In this document: in pieces, positions 9,128 through 38,358 of the stretch | Layout of the letters: each line of letters starts with the position of its first letter | Position numbering within the stretch: the first letter of the stretch is position 1 | DNA from: Metridium senile | Lineage: Eukaryota; Cnidaria; Anthozoa; Actiniaria; Metridiidae | Direction: 5' to 3' | DNA: 64,000 bases | Assembly: GCA_949775045.1 (NCBI GenBank) | Contig: OX459105.1 | Location: 16,144,227 to 16,208,226 of the forward strand | The notes under the pieces: generated by a model | Databases searched by the model: none | Seen by the model: the letters and a program-made list of their open reading frames with translations, nothing else | Told to the model about the DNA's origin: nothing | Program-made: the position numbers and the translations under genes

Positions 9128-11371
9128 TACCATTACAATACAACCTACCAGTTTGTTAGCTACAACAACCATGGGTATTGTAGAATCATTCTTTATTTCA
9201 TGGTCTTGGATAATTTTTCTACGAAGTTCTTTCAGTTCATGCCAGCTTGAAGCAGAATTGATAGCAAAGAGGACAAGAAAAGCATCACCAGTAGCAAGAG
9301 ATGAGTCGCGAAAAGAACTAAATTCTTCTTGTCCAGCAGTATCAACAATTTCTATGTTATATACTCTACCACTGTATTCAATCTGGAATGAAAAAAGTCA
9401 TTAATTTAAACAAGGACTTTTTGGCTGAACATTTTCTAGGTGATATACTCCGCAGAACAAGGACTTTCTTCAAGGGTTAACTATTTCTATCAATGTTATA
9501 TTGAATTGCATTCAATTTAGACTAAGGGGGAAATGTCATCAATTTGTAGGTTTAACAAGCAGGCTTAATTCTGTACACTTTCAACTTGAAAATTGAAATA
9601 AATGATTTTTTTATTATTATTCTTCCTTTTTTTTACATGGGGATGCAGAATATTTTAAGGCCAAGAAATGAACATCTTATAATTAAGTGCTACAAATTAT
9701 TCATACCTGAGCTCTATAGACCTCCTCTGAAAAAGAAAACAAGAAAATAATCAAAAAACTGTTGTCAGTTGTATATTTAACAAATCAAAATATATGGCAA
9801 CCTGCTATAGTTATTGACTGCATGACTAGCCTCATGTTCATGCTGGAACACAATAGAGTTTTCACATGTATGAGAGGCTAGCCAGTCAAGAACAATAACT
9901 ATTATAAATTGGTTGCCATATTTCAATAGTCCCCTTCATATATAGTTCCCTTGCACCATCTTGAAAAATATAGCCAGGCCTTTGCATCGGAGCGATACAA
10001 ACATTGAGCTTGCAATGATAGAGACATTCTAACACCTTGCTGGACAATATTATTACTTATGTGTCTCTTTCATTGCAAGCTCAACGTTCGTTTCCCTTTG
10101 ATGCAAAGTCCCGGCTTCCTTTTAAGATGGCATATGGATTTAACAGTAAAGGGGAATATTCAATTAAGCACACAAATAAGGGGAGGACCATTAGATTTTT
10201 GAGGGGGGTTGGGCAAATCTTTTTTGCAGGATATTTTTTCCTATTCTACGTATGCATGTGCAGGAATTTTTTTTTTCCAACTTGCCCGAATATTTTTTTT
10301 GTCACTGTCGCAGTGCACAATTTTTCTTTTTTTCTTTAATGCTGTTATTGAATATTTTTTTTTGGTTATTGCCCACCCTCCCCCCCCCCCCCCCCCCCTC
10401 CCCTCTAAAAAAAAAACATTATGCTATTTTTAAGTAATTAACATTTTTAATAGAATTCAAACCTTAACTCACCTAGAGTAGGATCATAGTACTGAAAAGA
10501 AAAGAAAAAACATATGAAATCAAATAACAGAACAATTTATTCTAGATTGCTATTTAAAAATTCTGTCTTTTTATTGGACAGAACATCCCCTTCATGTATC
10601 CACGCCAATAGCCCAACCTAATAACTCTAATCTCCTTAAATGAAATGTAATCTATTATGGTCATCTGTACCACCTTTTCTTTGCCTCATAGCTTGAGCTT
10701 GCTCAAAACACAATCTTAAATTTACAGGCTATTTTCTCTTTAGTAAATACAAAAATATATAGCAGTAGCATACAACAACAAAAACCCCAGAAACAAATTT
10801 GAAATTCCCACTTACAGCGAGACGCACCTTACCGTGGCCACCTACTTAAAGTTTTGTACAAGTTCCTCAATCAGAAAGTGAGAATTTGACCTTAATATAA
10901 AACACACACCTCCGAGTGACAAACGGTAAACACTTTAAAATGTCCAAAGCGAAGATAAGAGTGAAGTTTATAAGTGGCTGAAAAACCTCTCAGGATGTTT
11001 AAATTTGAAAAGGTGTAGCAAACAATTTGAAAAGTGAAACTTTTGAACGCTAAGCTGATTTGTACAAACTTTAATTGGGTGGCCACGGTAAGGCGCTTTG
11101 TCATGTAATAGTTTTTTAATTTTTTATTGATCATCATAATGATATGAAATTAATATATGGTGCACTTTCAAGGTCAAATACTGTGCTTTACAAATTATGT
11201 ATATCATGTTTTCAATAGTATATTTTAAGAATCCAATAAATGAAGAATTTAAAAAAAAATCATTAATGCCAATATTTTACCACCTACCTCTGTAAACTCA
11301 TTTTTCAGGTATCGTATTGTGACAGAGCTCTTGCCTACACCGCCACTGCCCACCACGCATAGTCGAAACAT
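8013..11371 (-). CDS. Ras-family small GTPase with CAAX terminus
   Basis: A membrane-anchored GTP switch. Exons on the minus strand are 11371-11288, 10491-10473 (19 nt), 9726-9707 (20 nt), 9382-9149, 8487-8398 and 8147-8013. All are GT-AG, phases close, giving 193 aa. Motifs in order: P-loop GSGGVGKSS (residues 8-16), switch I YYDPTLEEVYRAQ, switch II DTAGQEE (Ras Gln61 equivalent kept), VVVANKLD for guanine specificity, ETSAK, a basic stretch GKKKD, and C-terminal CHIL, a prenylation signal. Gly12/13 equivalents are wild-type. The switch-I loop differs from Ras/Rap (TLEE for TIED), so it is a divergent member (Rap, Di-Ras or RERG relatives possible) and I give no symbol. The ATG sits 12 nt inside a coding exon whose acceptor implies an upstream 5' UTR exon. 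Confidence 0.93.
8520..9126. repeat. GAT/TGA trinucleotide microsatellite in a Ras-gene intron
   Basis: About 600 bp of interrupted (GAT)n between exons 4 and 5 of the GTPase gene. It produces Asp-, His- or Met-rich frames on both strands that are not genes. Confidence 0.95.
9785..9925. repeat. Dispersed repeat related to the 70-bp array at 59 kb
   Basis: Contains GAGAGGCTAGCCAGTC and AGAACAATAACTATTATAAA as in the units at 59082-59358, plus an inverted counterpart (ATAGTTATTGACTGCATGAC), so it looks like a small foldback copy of that family. Confidence 0.5.
9928..10158. mobile_element. Foldback MITE, GCGCCATCTTGAAAGG family (degenerate copy)
   Basis: Long inverted arms: GCACCATCTTGAAAAATAT at the left and TTTTAAGATGGCATATGG at the right, with TGAGCTTGCAATGATAGAGA and its inverse inside. 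It lies in the intron between GTPase exons 2 and 3. The same family recurs at 23.6-24.0, 26.6-27.0, 28.1, 47.0, 49.9 and 51.0 kb. Confidence 0.75.
10193..10432. repeat. Low-complexity T-rich and poly-C stretch
   Basis: Runs of T followed by an almost pure C tract at about 10379-10400, then an A run. Intronic; no coding signal. Confidence 0.7.
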
Positions 11372-11741
11372 ATTGGTTACCTAGACAACAAACAATAAAA
11401 TCAGCTAATAAAGATCTGATTCCTAAAAAAGCAGAAAATTTAATATAATACAAAAGATAAAAAAATGTCCTCTACTTATTATATTAGAAAAGAGACTTGG
11501 AAATCACATAACAGAGTAAGATATCTACTTGATTCAAACAAGGGTCAAATCTCAACTAACACGGTAAAAATCCAGTCTGTACTATTCACTACTTGCCAGC
11601 TATATATATATATAGTGTTATTCCCACACATTTAAAAATTAACTCACGGAGCTAAGAAACAGCAGTCGTAAACATTTATATTTTTCAATGAAAAGTGCCT
11701 AAGGATATCGACTTTTTTCCTCATTAATATGAACAATAGTC

Positions 11742-11937
11742 TAAGGGCCCTTGCAAACGGTTTCAATATTTGCTTCAACATCCGCTCGATTTTGTTGAAT
11801 GGCAACATTGTTGAAACATGTTAAATCGATGTTGAATCGATGTTGAAAGAGTTTAAAAGCGTTTAAATATTGCCATTCAACAAAATTGAACAGATACATG
11901 TTGAAGCAAATGTTGAAACCGTTTGCCCATGCCCTAA
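11742..11937. mobile_element. MITE, TAAGGGCC...CAAACGGTTTCAAC family
   Basis: The termini TAAGGGCCCTTGCAAACGG and, inverted, CCGTTTGCCCATGCCCTTA bracket short inner repeats of GTTGAAxxx. A 3-bp TAA flank would suit a PIF/Harbinger-type element (inference). A second full copy is at 17667-17878 and half copies are at about 24055-24108 and 47097-47143. Confidence 0.75.
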
Positions 11938-14540
11938 GCTAGACAGGAAAATTCCAAAATTTATGAAAGCATGAAGGTCACGAGAAATGTTACCACAAGA
12001 ATTGTCACATGTCATTAAGATAACAATATGATAATTGATAGTTATAGGGAGGAAATAGTGACATTTCATGAGCTTAAAGGAAGTTCTTTACAATTCACAA
12101 CAACATGTTTACAATCGAAGTATAACATATGTAAACATATTAGTGTAACCATATAAAAAGACCGTTTTTGGCAATAATTAATTAATCTTTAATTTTTAAG
12201 ACAAAGAATTAAGCTAGCTGTGCCCAAAACGTCAGATTTTAATGCAGGCAGAATACAATTTAACTTTCATATTCCAACTGTTTCCTTCAAAACACTAACA
12301 CAGTTTGCTTGTTATGATTATATTTTTTTTGATTTTTTTACAAAACATTTTAAATTGATTTTTTTAAATATATCACAATTTCTCTCAAAGTGCATGTAGA
12401 ATTATGGATACAATAAAAAAGAGTAAAAAAAGTTACAATATATAGTAACTACAAGCAAGCCTGAGCATAAATCATATTTTTTAAAAACACATTTGAAATG
12501 ATTTGCCATTTGTACAAACAAACTGAAATTGTTTTCCATCACCCACAATAAACTAAAAATAGCTCTGTTGCATAACAATATGGGAAGTGCTCTTACTATT
12601 ATGTAAACAAGATAGAATTGATATATAGGTATTTTACTGTAAAAAGGTTTTCAAATAGATCACAAAAGATGCAAGAAAATCACCAGTTATCTTGGCTTGT
12701 GATGTATTATATGGAATGATTATATGGTGTACATTCCACAATGAGAAAAGGTCATTAAACAGGATGGAGTTTATATTTTTACATTTTTTTATCTATTTAT
12801 TTATTATCATATTTTTTGGAGTAAAAGGGTTTCAAAAATCTATATTTCTACACTGGAAAATGCTACACGACAGTCCATACTTAACAAGAAAAACCCATCT
12901 ACTGGCAAAAACGTGCTGAAATTGACATGTGCTTCTCGAGTTTAAAAGGTTTTAAAAGTATATCATAACATGATGAAAATCAGCTGTCACTGACCATGCT
13001 TATTCAGTGGAGTATATGGTTTCAGGGTCTACTATGAGACAGAGTGTAAGCCATGAAATATCAACAAACTAGAATATGGCATATAAGGTTTCAAAATCTA
13101 TATCATAATACAACCAAAATAGCCATGTATTGATAAGTGGTTAGTCAAAAATAGTATAAATAAGTTTGTGTACATTGAAAGAAGCACGTTTAATAACAAG
13201 ATCGTAAATGAATTTTAAATTGTCAATATGCAAATATGCCTAACACAGACCAAACATTGAATATTTCATGAAAGAATAATTGTTACATCCTACGTACTGG
13301 CAAAAATAAACAAATCAATATGTTTGTTGGTAAAAACCGTATGTAAAATTGAAATGGGCTATAATTGACCTATTTAATGGATTAAAGCTCAACAATGAAA
13401 ATCGTTTAAAATAAAGGATTAGAAAATGGAAATAAATTGCTAATTGCGGTGTATTGAATTTAGCTTATTGCTCATGTTCTGTGTTGAAGCCAGAAATCTA
13501 CAGAATTAACACACATTAAAAAAAGTAATAATTTCATAATAAATAATATATGAGTTTTTGGTGATTTTTTAACAATTTTATTTATAACAAATATAGTAAA
13601 AAATTCTATTGAATATTCCTGCTAAGAATTTTGAATGTGGACAATTAGACACTATTTTGAAAATGAATAATTATAGACAAAAAAATTAAAAATCTTCCTA
13701 TGTGGCCAAAAATATGTGTAATTTGAATATTTGAAATTTTGTGTTTAAACAAATATATATGGATGAAAGTCAGCTGCCAATCAAAATAGAGGTAAATAAC
13801 AATTTTAAATTATATATCCAAAATAACAAAGCTTTATTATTAATTCTTTTATCCTATATTTCTTTAAGGTTAATACTTAAGGCAAGAAAATAGAAGTTAA
13901 CATTATTATTATGCATGTAAAAAAAGGTCATCCTAAGTACAATGCTGTAAATAAAACTACTAGTATTTTAGGCACGGTTTAGAATTTTTTGAATAAAATT
14001 GATATAAGACTTTACCAAGAGCTTAGAGCTTCAACAATTAAGACCAATCGACTCAAAATTGGTAAATTTTATTTAATGAGCAACCAATAGAAGCTTTTGC
14101 AATTGGGTGGAAAATTGAATTTTTTAGTGAAAGAAAAATATAAAACAACACTCATCAAAGTTAATTTCATGGACGCGTTTTGGAAGATATCACAAGACTT
14201 CTATACTATGAACTGGAGTAAACGATTAGGTCGTTGAAATGAGAAGCCATTAAGGGTTCTAATCTAAATGAGATATTTTAGTCTTGAAGGTATCCGGCAA
14301 AAATAGCCAAGGCGATAAGGGAAAAGAACGAACCGTTCCTTGAACTAAACAGATTCACATGCAGTTACACGATAGCTCTCCCCAACAAAGGAAAAACACT
14401 ACTAGGATAGGAAGTAAACCTCATTCTTACAAACTAAAACAGAACGATGACAGCAGTTACAAATGTAAAAACAATCGTTGAATAACAAATTAACAAAAAT
14501 AAGCTTTAGAACCAGTGAGCTGTTCAAGTTGTACAAATCC
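11938..14540. other. Long first intron of the GTPase gene
   Basis: Strongly AT-rich. No exon, RNA gene or clear repeat element is recognised. It separates the coding exon 1 from the proposed 5' UTR exon. Confidence 0.4.
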
Positions 14541-14555
14541 AAAATTCACACTTAC

Positions 14556-14640
14556 CTAAAGCAGACGCGCTAACCATCCAAGTTTGTCTAGTTAGGAAAT
14601 AACACAACGTTGGCTTATAGCATTTTAGGTGGTTAAAGAA
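14556..14640 (-). other. Proposed non-coding first exon of the GTPase gene
   Basis: On the minus strand the sequence ends in CTGCTTTAG followed by the donor GTAAGTGT at 14555 downward, which could join to the acceptor just before the start codon at 11371. The upper boundary is a guess from the promoter position. Confidence 0.4.
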
Positions 14641-14733
14641 AGTACTTCAAATGGGGAGAAATTTGAAGCAATTTTTGGTCCTCAACAACAACCTAAAACA
14701 ACAACATGCGTGTGGCTGGCTAGGGTCGAAAAA

Positions 14734-14757
14734 TGACGTCACCGATAATAAACCAAT
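14734..14757 (-). promoter_or_regulatory. CRE and CCAAT sites, likely GTPase promoter
   Basis: A perfect palindromic TGACGTCA (14734-14741) and a CCAAT box (14753-14757) sit about 100-200 bp upstream of the proposed 5' UTR exon. These are typical binding sites for CREB/ATF and NF-Y. A candidate plus-strand exon begins 210 bp further on, so the promoter could be bidirectional. Confidence 0.45.
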
Positions 14758-14967
14758 CAGATCGCTCGTTAGGCAAATGAAAAATAGTTCAATCTTGTTT
14801 GTGGAAAATAAGACAAAACGAAGGAATGCACTCAAAATCATTGACGGAAAACCACAGGCATTCTTAAAATACCACCTCCTTTAGAATTCCAGCGTCCACT
14901 GAACCATTAATCTGCGGTAAACAACAGCCTTAAGCTATGATAGTGTTAAAGTTGTTGTTTTTTCCAG

Positions 14968-15067
14968 GACAGATTCAAGGCTTTGGATAAGCTCCAACTT
15001 GACCTCGCGGCATGGACAAAGGAGAGATCACATGGGGCTACAAAAACACTTACAAAAAAACTTGCAG
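14968..15067 (+). CDS. Candidate internal exon of an unrecognised gene
   Basis: A strong pyrimidine tract and acceptor (TTGTTTTTTCCAG) and a donor GTAGAA bound 100 nt with one open frame reading DRFKALDKLQLDLAAWTKER and ending KTLTKKLAG. The composition is far more coding-like than its surroundings. No neighbouring exons could be found. The phrase resembles linker segments of some retroelement polyproteins, so a transposon fragment is an alternative. Confidence 0.3.
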
Positions 15068-16632
15068 GTAGAACTAAAAACACGAATAATAACTTGCTCC
15101 ATAAAATGTATTTTGATATGATTTAGTTTATTGGAATAAACGGTTTCTAATATTTAAAAAACGATTGTTTTCGTCCGTTTTTTTATTTTCATTTTCTATT
15201 TTTTGCATTTGGCGAGTAACCTTCAATATTTTCTATCAATCTTTTTTTTAAATTTAATAAGTTTCAAATATATTATAATATAAGTTTCCCAATACATTAT
15301 ATATACAAATATATATTATATATTTAATATATTATTCTAATCCTAGTTTTCTGATTGGTTTCAATTCCAAATCTCACGACATTTTTCCACATTCATCTCA
15401 GTAAAAAAAACCTCCATTTTTGGTATTTTTAAATTAGAATATTTCATTCAATTCCCATTTTAATTATTTCTTTTTTTCATTCCCATTTTTTTTATTTCAT
15501 CTCTTTTTCACTTGATATTTCCTTAATTCTCTATATGCTATAAATAGTATTTTTTTGTACTGTGATTTTTTTATCCGCTTTTCGAATTGAAATGAAATCA
15601 TTTCTGAGAAATTCCTACAATTTTTGTCAAAAGTTCACTGATAGCGACTATTAATTACCCCCTCCCCCTCCCCACTTCCCCCCACATCAATAAATGATAG
15701 CGCATTGATAGGTCAACCACTGACATAAGCACCAAACAATGGCTCCCTCCTCAACATTACCAAGGGGGGTGGGGGGAGTAGCCGAATCTCTGCAGTGCTA
15801 AAACGGTTCTATCACATTCGTGCCAACACTTTTGTCATGCAGAGATTGAAGTCTAACTAAGACTCGAATCATGGAAACAAACAAACATGACATTACTATA
15901 AGTCGCCATGGCCCGCTGAAACCCATGGTTTACCAGTGTGAAATAGCAATACATAGTTTATACATTGAACGTTCTTCGATTAAAGTACTATAGATTTATA
16001 CAAGGAAATTTGATATTATAAATAAACACCTACTATATATATACGCCACGTTGGTGTTTCTAAAAAATATCCAAGTCACATGCAATTGTACGACAATTTC
16101 TCCTTAAAAAGAGCTCTTATTTTCGACGAAGGATTTACACTCCTTTCTTAATATTAATTTCCAAGATTTCAATGAATAATACCCTCTCAGTGAGTTACTG
16201 GTTTAAAAGATTCACATTTTGACTCCGACTGCCAATCAATCATTGTCAATAGTGTATTTCTAAAACGGCCGATAACTAGCATGGTGCACAAGTACCTTTT
16301 TTGCATCGTCTCGACGCCGGATCAGCGTACGATACATCAGTACGTAATATTCTCTTTTCAGTCACTGTGTATATAAATGTACAATTTTCACGTAGACCAT
16401 AACATCAGAAGGCAACACTGTCTTCCCCGGCCGCTTCACGCGCGTTTATACCAAAGTGCATAAACATTACATTGTTGAATGTTGGCAAGTTTTCATTTGG
16501 CGATGTAATTGAGAGATATAAGGTAAACAATAATTCAGAACAAATAAAAAACAAGCAAAGCACGTTCTTGAAACTCTTAGATACACGTGCTAAAAAACGT
16601 TTGTTGATAGAACACTAATATCAATATTATTT
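15068..16632. other. Intergenic, no gene seen
   Basis: AT-rich with C-rich patches at about 15657-15690 and a G-rich patch near 15763-15778. No supported exon or element. Confidence 0.35.
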
Positions 16633-17288
16633 GTTTTACACATTGTAATGGTCAAACTTATATTCTAAAAAAAGAAACAATTATGATATGTTACTATGGA
16701 ATGCAAAATCTCTTTTTATCTCAACTCATTGCGATATAATTAAATATTCCTTGGTTCACTAAGATATGCCGTGCTAGTTTTCTGCATGATCAGATAATGT
16801 TATGTTTTACCACAGGCATCCCAAGCTAGTAGTTCATTTTAGGGAGATTTAGTTCGTTTATATAGGGAATTTTTTTTTTTTTTTTTTTTTTTTTGGGAGA
16901 TTTTGAGATCGCTAGACTGGTAGTTTGTTTTATGAAGATTTTGAGTCGTTTTAGGTTGATTTTGAGTCGTTTTAGAGAGATTTAGTGATCGCTCGACACA
17001 TCCCCTAAAGAAAAGTGAAAGGGGATGTGTCGAGCGATCACTAAATCTCTCTAAAACGACTCAAAATCAACCTAAAACGACTCAAAATCTTCATAAAACA
17101 AACTAACAGTCTAGCGATCTCAAAATCTCCCTAAAAAAAAAAATTCCCTATATAAACGAACTAAATCTCCCTAAAATGAACTACTAGCTTGGGATGCCTG
17201 TGGTTTTACACATTGTAATGGTCAAACTAAATATTCTAAAAAAAGAAACAACTATGATATGTTACTATGGAATGTAAAAGCTCTTTTT
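16633..17288 (+). repeat. 85-bp direct repeats flanking the palindromic element
   Basis: The segment 16633-16717 (GTTTTACACATTGTAATGG onward) recurs with few changes at 17203-17288. The right copy begins exactly at the target duplication of the inserted element, so before insertion the two lay about 171 bp apart as an older tandem duplication. Confidence 0.85.
16804..17209. mobile_element. Near-perfect palindromic foldback element (CACAGG family)
   Basis: The element is 16811-17202. The left arm from CACAGGCATCCCAAGCTAG is matched almost base for base by the right arm ending CTAGCTTGGGATGCCTGTG. The arms are about 190 bp each around a tiny loop near 17008 (CCCCTAAAGAAAAGTG). A 7-bp duplication GTTTTAC flanks it (16804-16810, 17203-17209). 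Arms differ mainly in a T-run length. No coding capacity. Confidence 0.9.
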
Positions 17289-17666
17289 CGTATTTTTTAA
17301 TTTTTTTTATCATTTTTCAATACGAAAGTCAGTAAGTAGTAACACCTTTTTGATATGAAAGACTGTAAAAGCTTCGGGTTTTTTTTGGTCCAAAAAATTG
17401 GAAATACATGCACTGCATCGACGCGGTTTACAAACATGATGGGTTAATATGTATGAGGAGTTTATAGTGTGTAATGTAATGTGGTTTAATATCGTCTCTG
17501 ATCAAACATAATATAGTAATCATGAGGAGTTAGTGTGTAATGTAATGTGTTCAGTCATAAAGTGTATTCTATACACCATGATGGGTTAGTATGTAATTAT
17601 AATGCAATGTGTGTCTATAAAGCGCATTTGATATCGTCTCTGATCAAACATATCATGAGGTCTTAA

Positions 17667-17878
17667 GGCCCAGGCAAACGGCTTCAACATTTGCCTCAAC
17701 ATCCGTTCGATTTTGTTGAATGGCAATGTTGAAGCCGTTTGCCACCCCATTTCAACATTGTCATTGAAACCGTTTATTCCCCTATGTTCAACATCGTTCA
17801 ATTGCAACAACCATTCTACAGCGTTCAACAAAATCGAACCAATGTTGAAGGAAATGTTGGAGCCGTTTGCCCGGGCCT
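17667..17878. mobile_element. MITE, second copy of the CAAACGG...TTCAAC family
   Basis: Termini AAGGCCCAGGCAAACGGC and, inverted, GCCGTTTGCCCGGGCCT, with inner repeats of TTCAACATT. Related to 11742-11937. Confidence 0.75.
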
Positions 17879-18335
17879 AGCTTTAGTGTGTAATGTAATG
17901 TGTTAATAAACTGTGTGTATTTCATATATCATGAGGGGTAGTATATATTAAATGCAATGTGGTACCTATTATATCGTATTCTAGCTAATATATAGTGCCG
18001 GCCCTTTTAATACAATCAGCTATTCCCACGGCATGATTCAGTTTTGTATTTGTTGAATATGTCGAACTAAACTGCTCTATAAAAACATTTGCTCAAGGCA
18101 AACAATAGCGGCAGACGATAGATGATCGGTAACTATGGTAACATAGAAAGTCTTTGTAGTAATAATAAAGAAAACCTCCCTGTACTTCCGGCGTGTCTGA
18201 ACTCCCCATTAGCGCCGACAACAGTGTCAAGGAAGTCAAGAGGCGGTAAAATGAAAGATGAACATTGTAAACAACTTTACTAGCAACACGTGCTGCATGC
18301 ATGCTGTCCAGGAAATGCTCCTTTCACCTTACCTA

Positions 18336-18700
18336 CTCGATGATGATGATGATGGTGGTGGTCCGTCCACGCATGGAGAGGGGATGATGATTATAGGATG
18401 ATGGTGGTCCATGCATGGTGAGGTGATGATGATTATAGGATGATGGTGGTCCATGCATGGTGAGGTGATGATGATTATAGGATGATGGTGGTCCATGCAT
18501 GGTGAGGTGATGGTGATTATAGGATGATGGTGGTTCATACATGGTGAGGTGATGATGATGGTGGTGGTGGTCCATACATGGTGAGGTGATGATGATTATA
18601 GGATGATGGTGGTCCATACATGGTGAGGTGATGATGATGATGGTGGTGGTGGTGATGATGGCGATCCATGCATGGTGATTCGATGGTGATGGAGATGGTT
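18336..18700 (-). repeat. Minisatellite with unit around CCATGCATGGTGAGGTGATG
   Basis: About seven imperfect units of roughly 50-55 bp, each with a GGTCCATRCATGGTGAGG core plus GATGATTATAGGATGATGG spacer. It yields a His/Ser-rich frame on the minus strand that is not a gene. Confidence 0.9.
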
Positions 18701-18734
18701 GTGGTGACATGATGATGATGGTAATGCTGATAAT

Positions 18735-19435
18735 GATAATGGTGATGGTGATGGTGATGGTGATGGTGATGGTGATTATAGTGAGATGACAATGGTGATA
18801 ATGATGTTGAGATGATGATGGTGATGGTGATGGTGATGGTGATGGTGATGGTGATGGTGATGGTGATGGTGATGGTGATGGTGATGGTGATGGTGATGGT
18901 GATGGTGATGGTGATGGTGATGGTGATGATGATGGTAATGCTGATAATGATAATGGTGATGGTGATGGTGACGGTGATGGTGATGGTGATGGTGATGGTG
19001 ATGGTGATGGTGATGGTGATGGTGATGGTGATGGTGATGGTGATGGTGATGGTGATGGTGATGGTGATGGTGATGGTGATGGTGATGGTGATGGTGATGG
19101 TGATGGTGATGGTGATGGTGATGGTGATGGTGATGGTGATGGTGATGGTGATGGTGATGGTGATGGTGATGGTGATGGTGATGGTGATGGTGATGGTGAT
19201 TATAGTGAGATGACAATGGTGATAATGATGTTGAGATGATGATGGTGATGGTGATGGTGATGGTGATGGTGATGGTGATGGTGATGGTGATGGTGGTGGT
19301 GATGGTGATGGTGATGGTGATGGTGATGGTGATGGTGATGGTGATGGTGACGGATGATTATGATGATGATTATAGTGAGATGACAATGGTGATAATGATG
19401 TTGAGATGATGATGGTGATGGTGATGGTGATGATG
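18735..19435. repeat. (GGTGAT)n hexanucleotide satellite with higher-order structure
   Basis: Near-pure GGTGAT runs, the longest about 230 bp (18972-19200). They are interrupted three times by the same cassette, GATTATAGTGAGATGACAAT followed by GGTGATAATGATGTTGAG, at about 18773, 19197 and 19369. The long His-rich or Thr-Ile frames here are repeat translations. Confidence 0.95.
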
Positions 19436-20163
19436 ATGATGGTCTGCGCATTAGATCATATACACATATATTTTTGCGGATTATATATATCAAAATTATA
19501 TTAAAGATTATTTGATAGTGAGATGACGGTGATGATGGTGATTATGATGATGATGAGATTGTAGTGAGATGATGATGTTGATGATGATAATGAAGGATGA
19601 TGGTGATGTTTATATCAACTGAAAAGAAATGATGATGACTCGAAATGAGGATGTTAAAATCAATAAGTGATTATGATATTATGATATTATATACTGCATG
19701 TAGGGGTGCATGGATGGACAATTGGACTGATGGCATTGACTATTGAATGGCTAATGGTAGTCGGCACACCCTGGTCCCTGGAAACCTGAAGCAAATTAAA
19801 ATTTAAACGGACCGATATATTGCATCTGTTTAATTTAAAATTAAATGTCTAATACATAAATTTGAAAGTCAATCTAGACCTTAACTTTATTTAATTTAAT
19901 TCATTTTCAAAAGGAGATTAATCTGAAAGATATAAGAGTATAATTGTTATATAATCATAGTGATCATTATCGTAATCATATATCTGATCGTATCATGGTC
20001 GCCATAATTATCATCCCATATCATCATCATAATAATAATCATCGTCATCATTATCAAAATCATCATCACAACAACCACCATCATCTTTATCACCATCATC
20101 ATCAAAAATCATCCCAATCGTCATCATTATCACAATCATATATTTACCTGATAATTTCAGTCT
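19436..20163. other. Intergenic with ATC/ATG microsatellite
   Basis: No gene is seen. Imperfect GAT repeats lie at 19515-19605 and ATC repeats at 19950-20150, just downstream of the stop codon of protease copy A. Confidence 0.5.

Positions 20164-38358
<18,195 letters not shown>

Noticed and set aside
8511..9172. Asp-, Met- or His-rich frames
   Set aside because: They translate the (GAT)n microsatellite in an intron of the Ras-family gene.
14651..14884. 77-codon plus-strand ORF
   Set aside because: It overlaps the GTPase promoter and 5' exon, has no recognisable domain and no coding signature.
18535..19386. Long minus-strand frame rich in Thr-Ile, Ser-Pro and His (283 codons) and similar frames on both strands
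   Set aside because: It is a translation of the (GGTGAT)n satellite and adjacent minisatellite; all frames are open because the repeat lacks stops. No gene signals.
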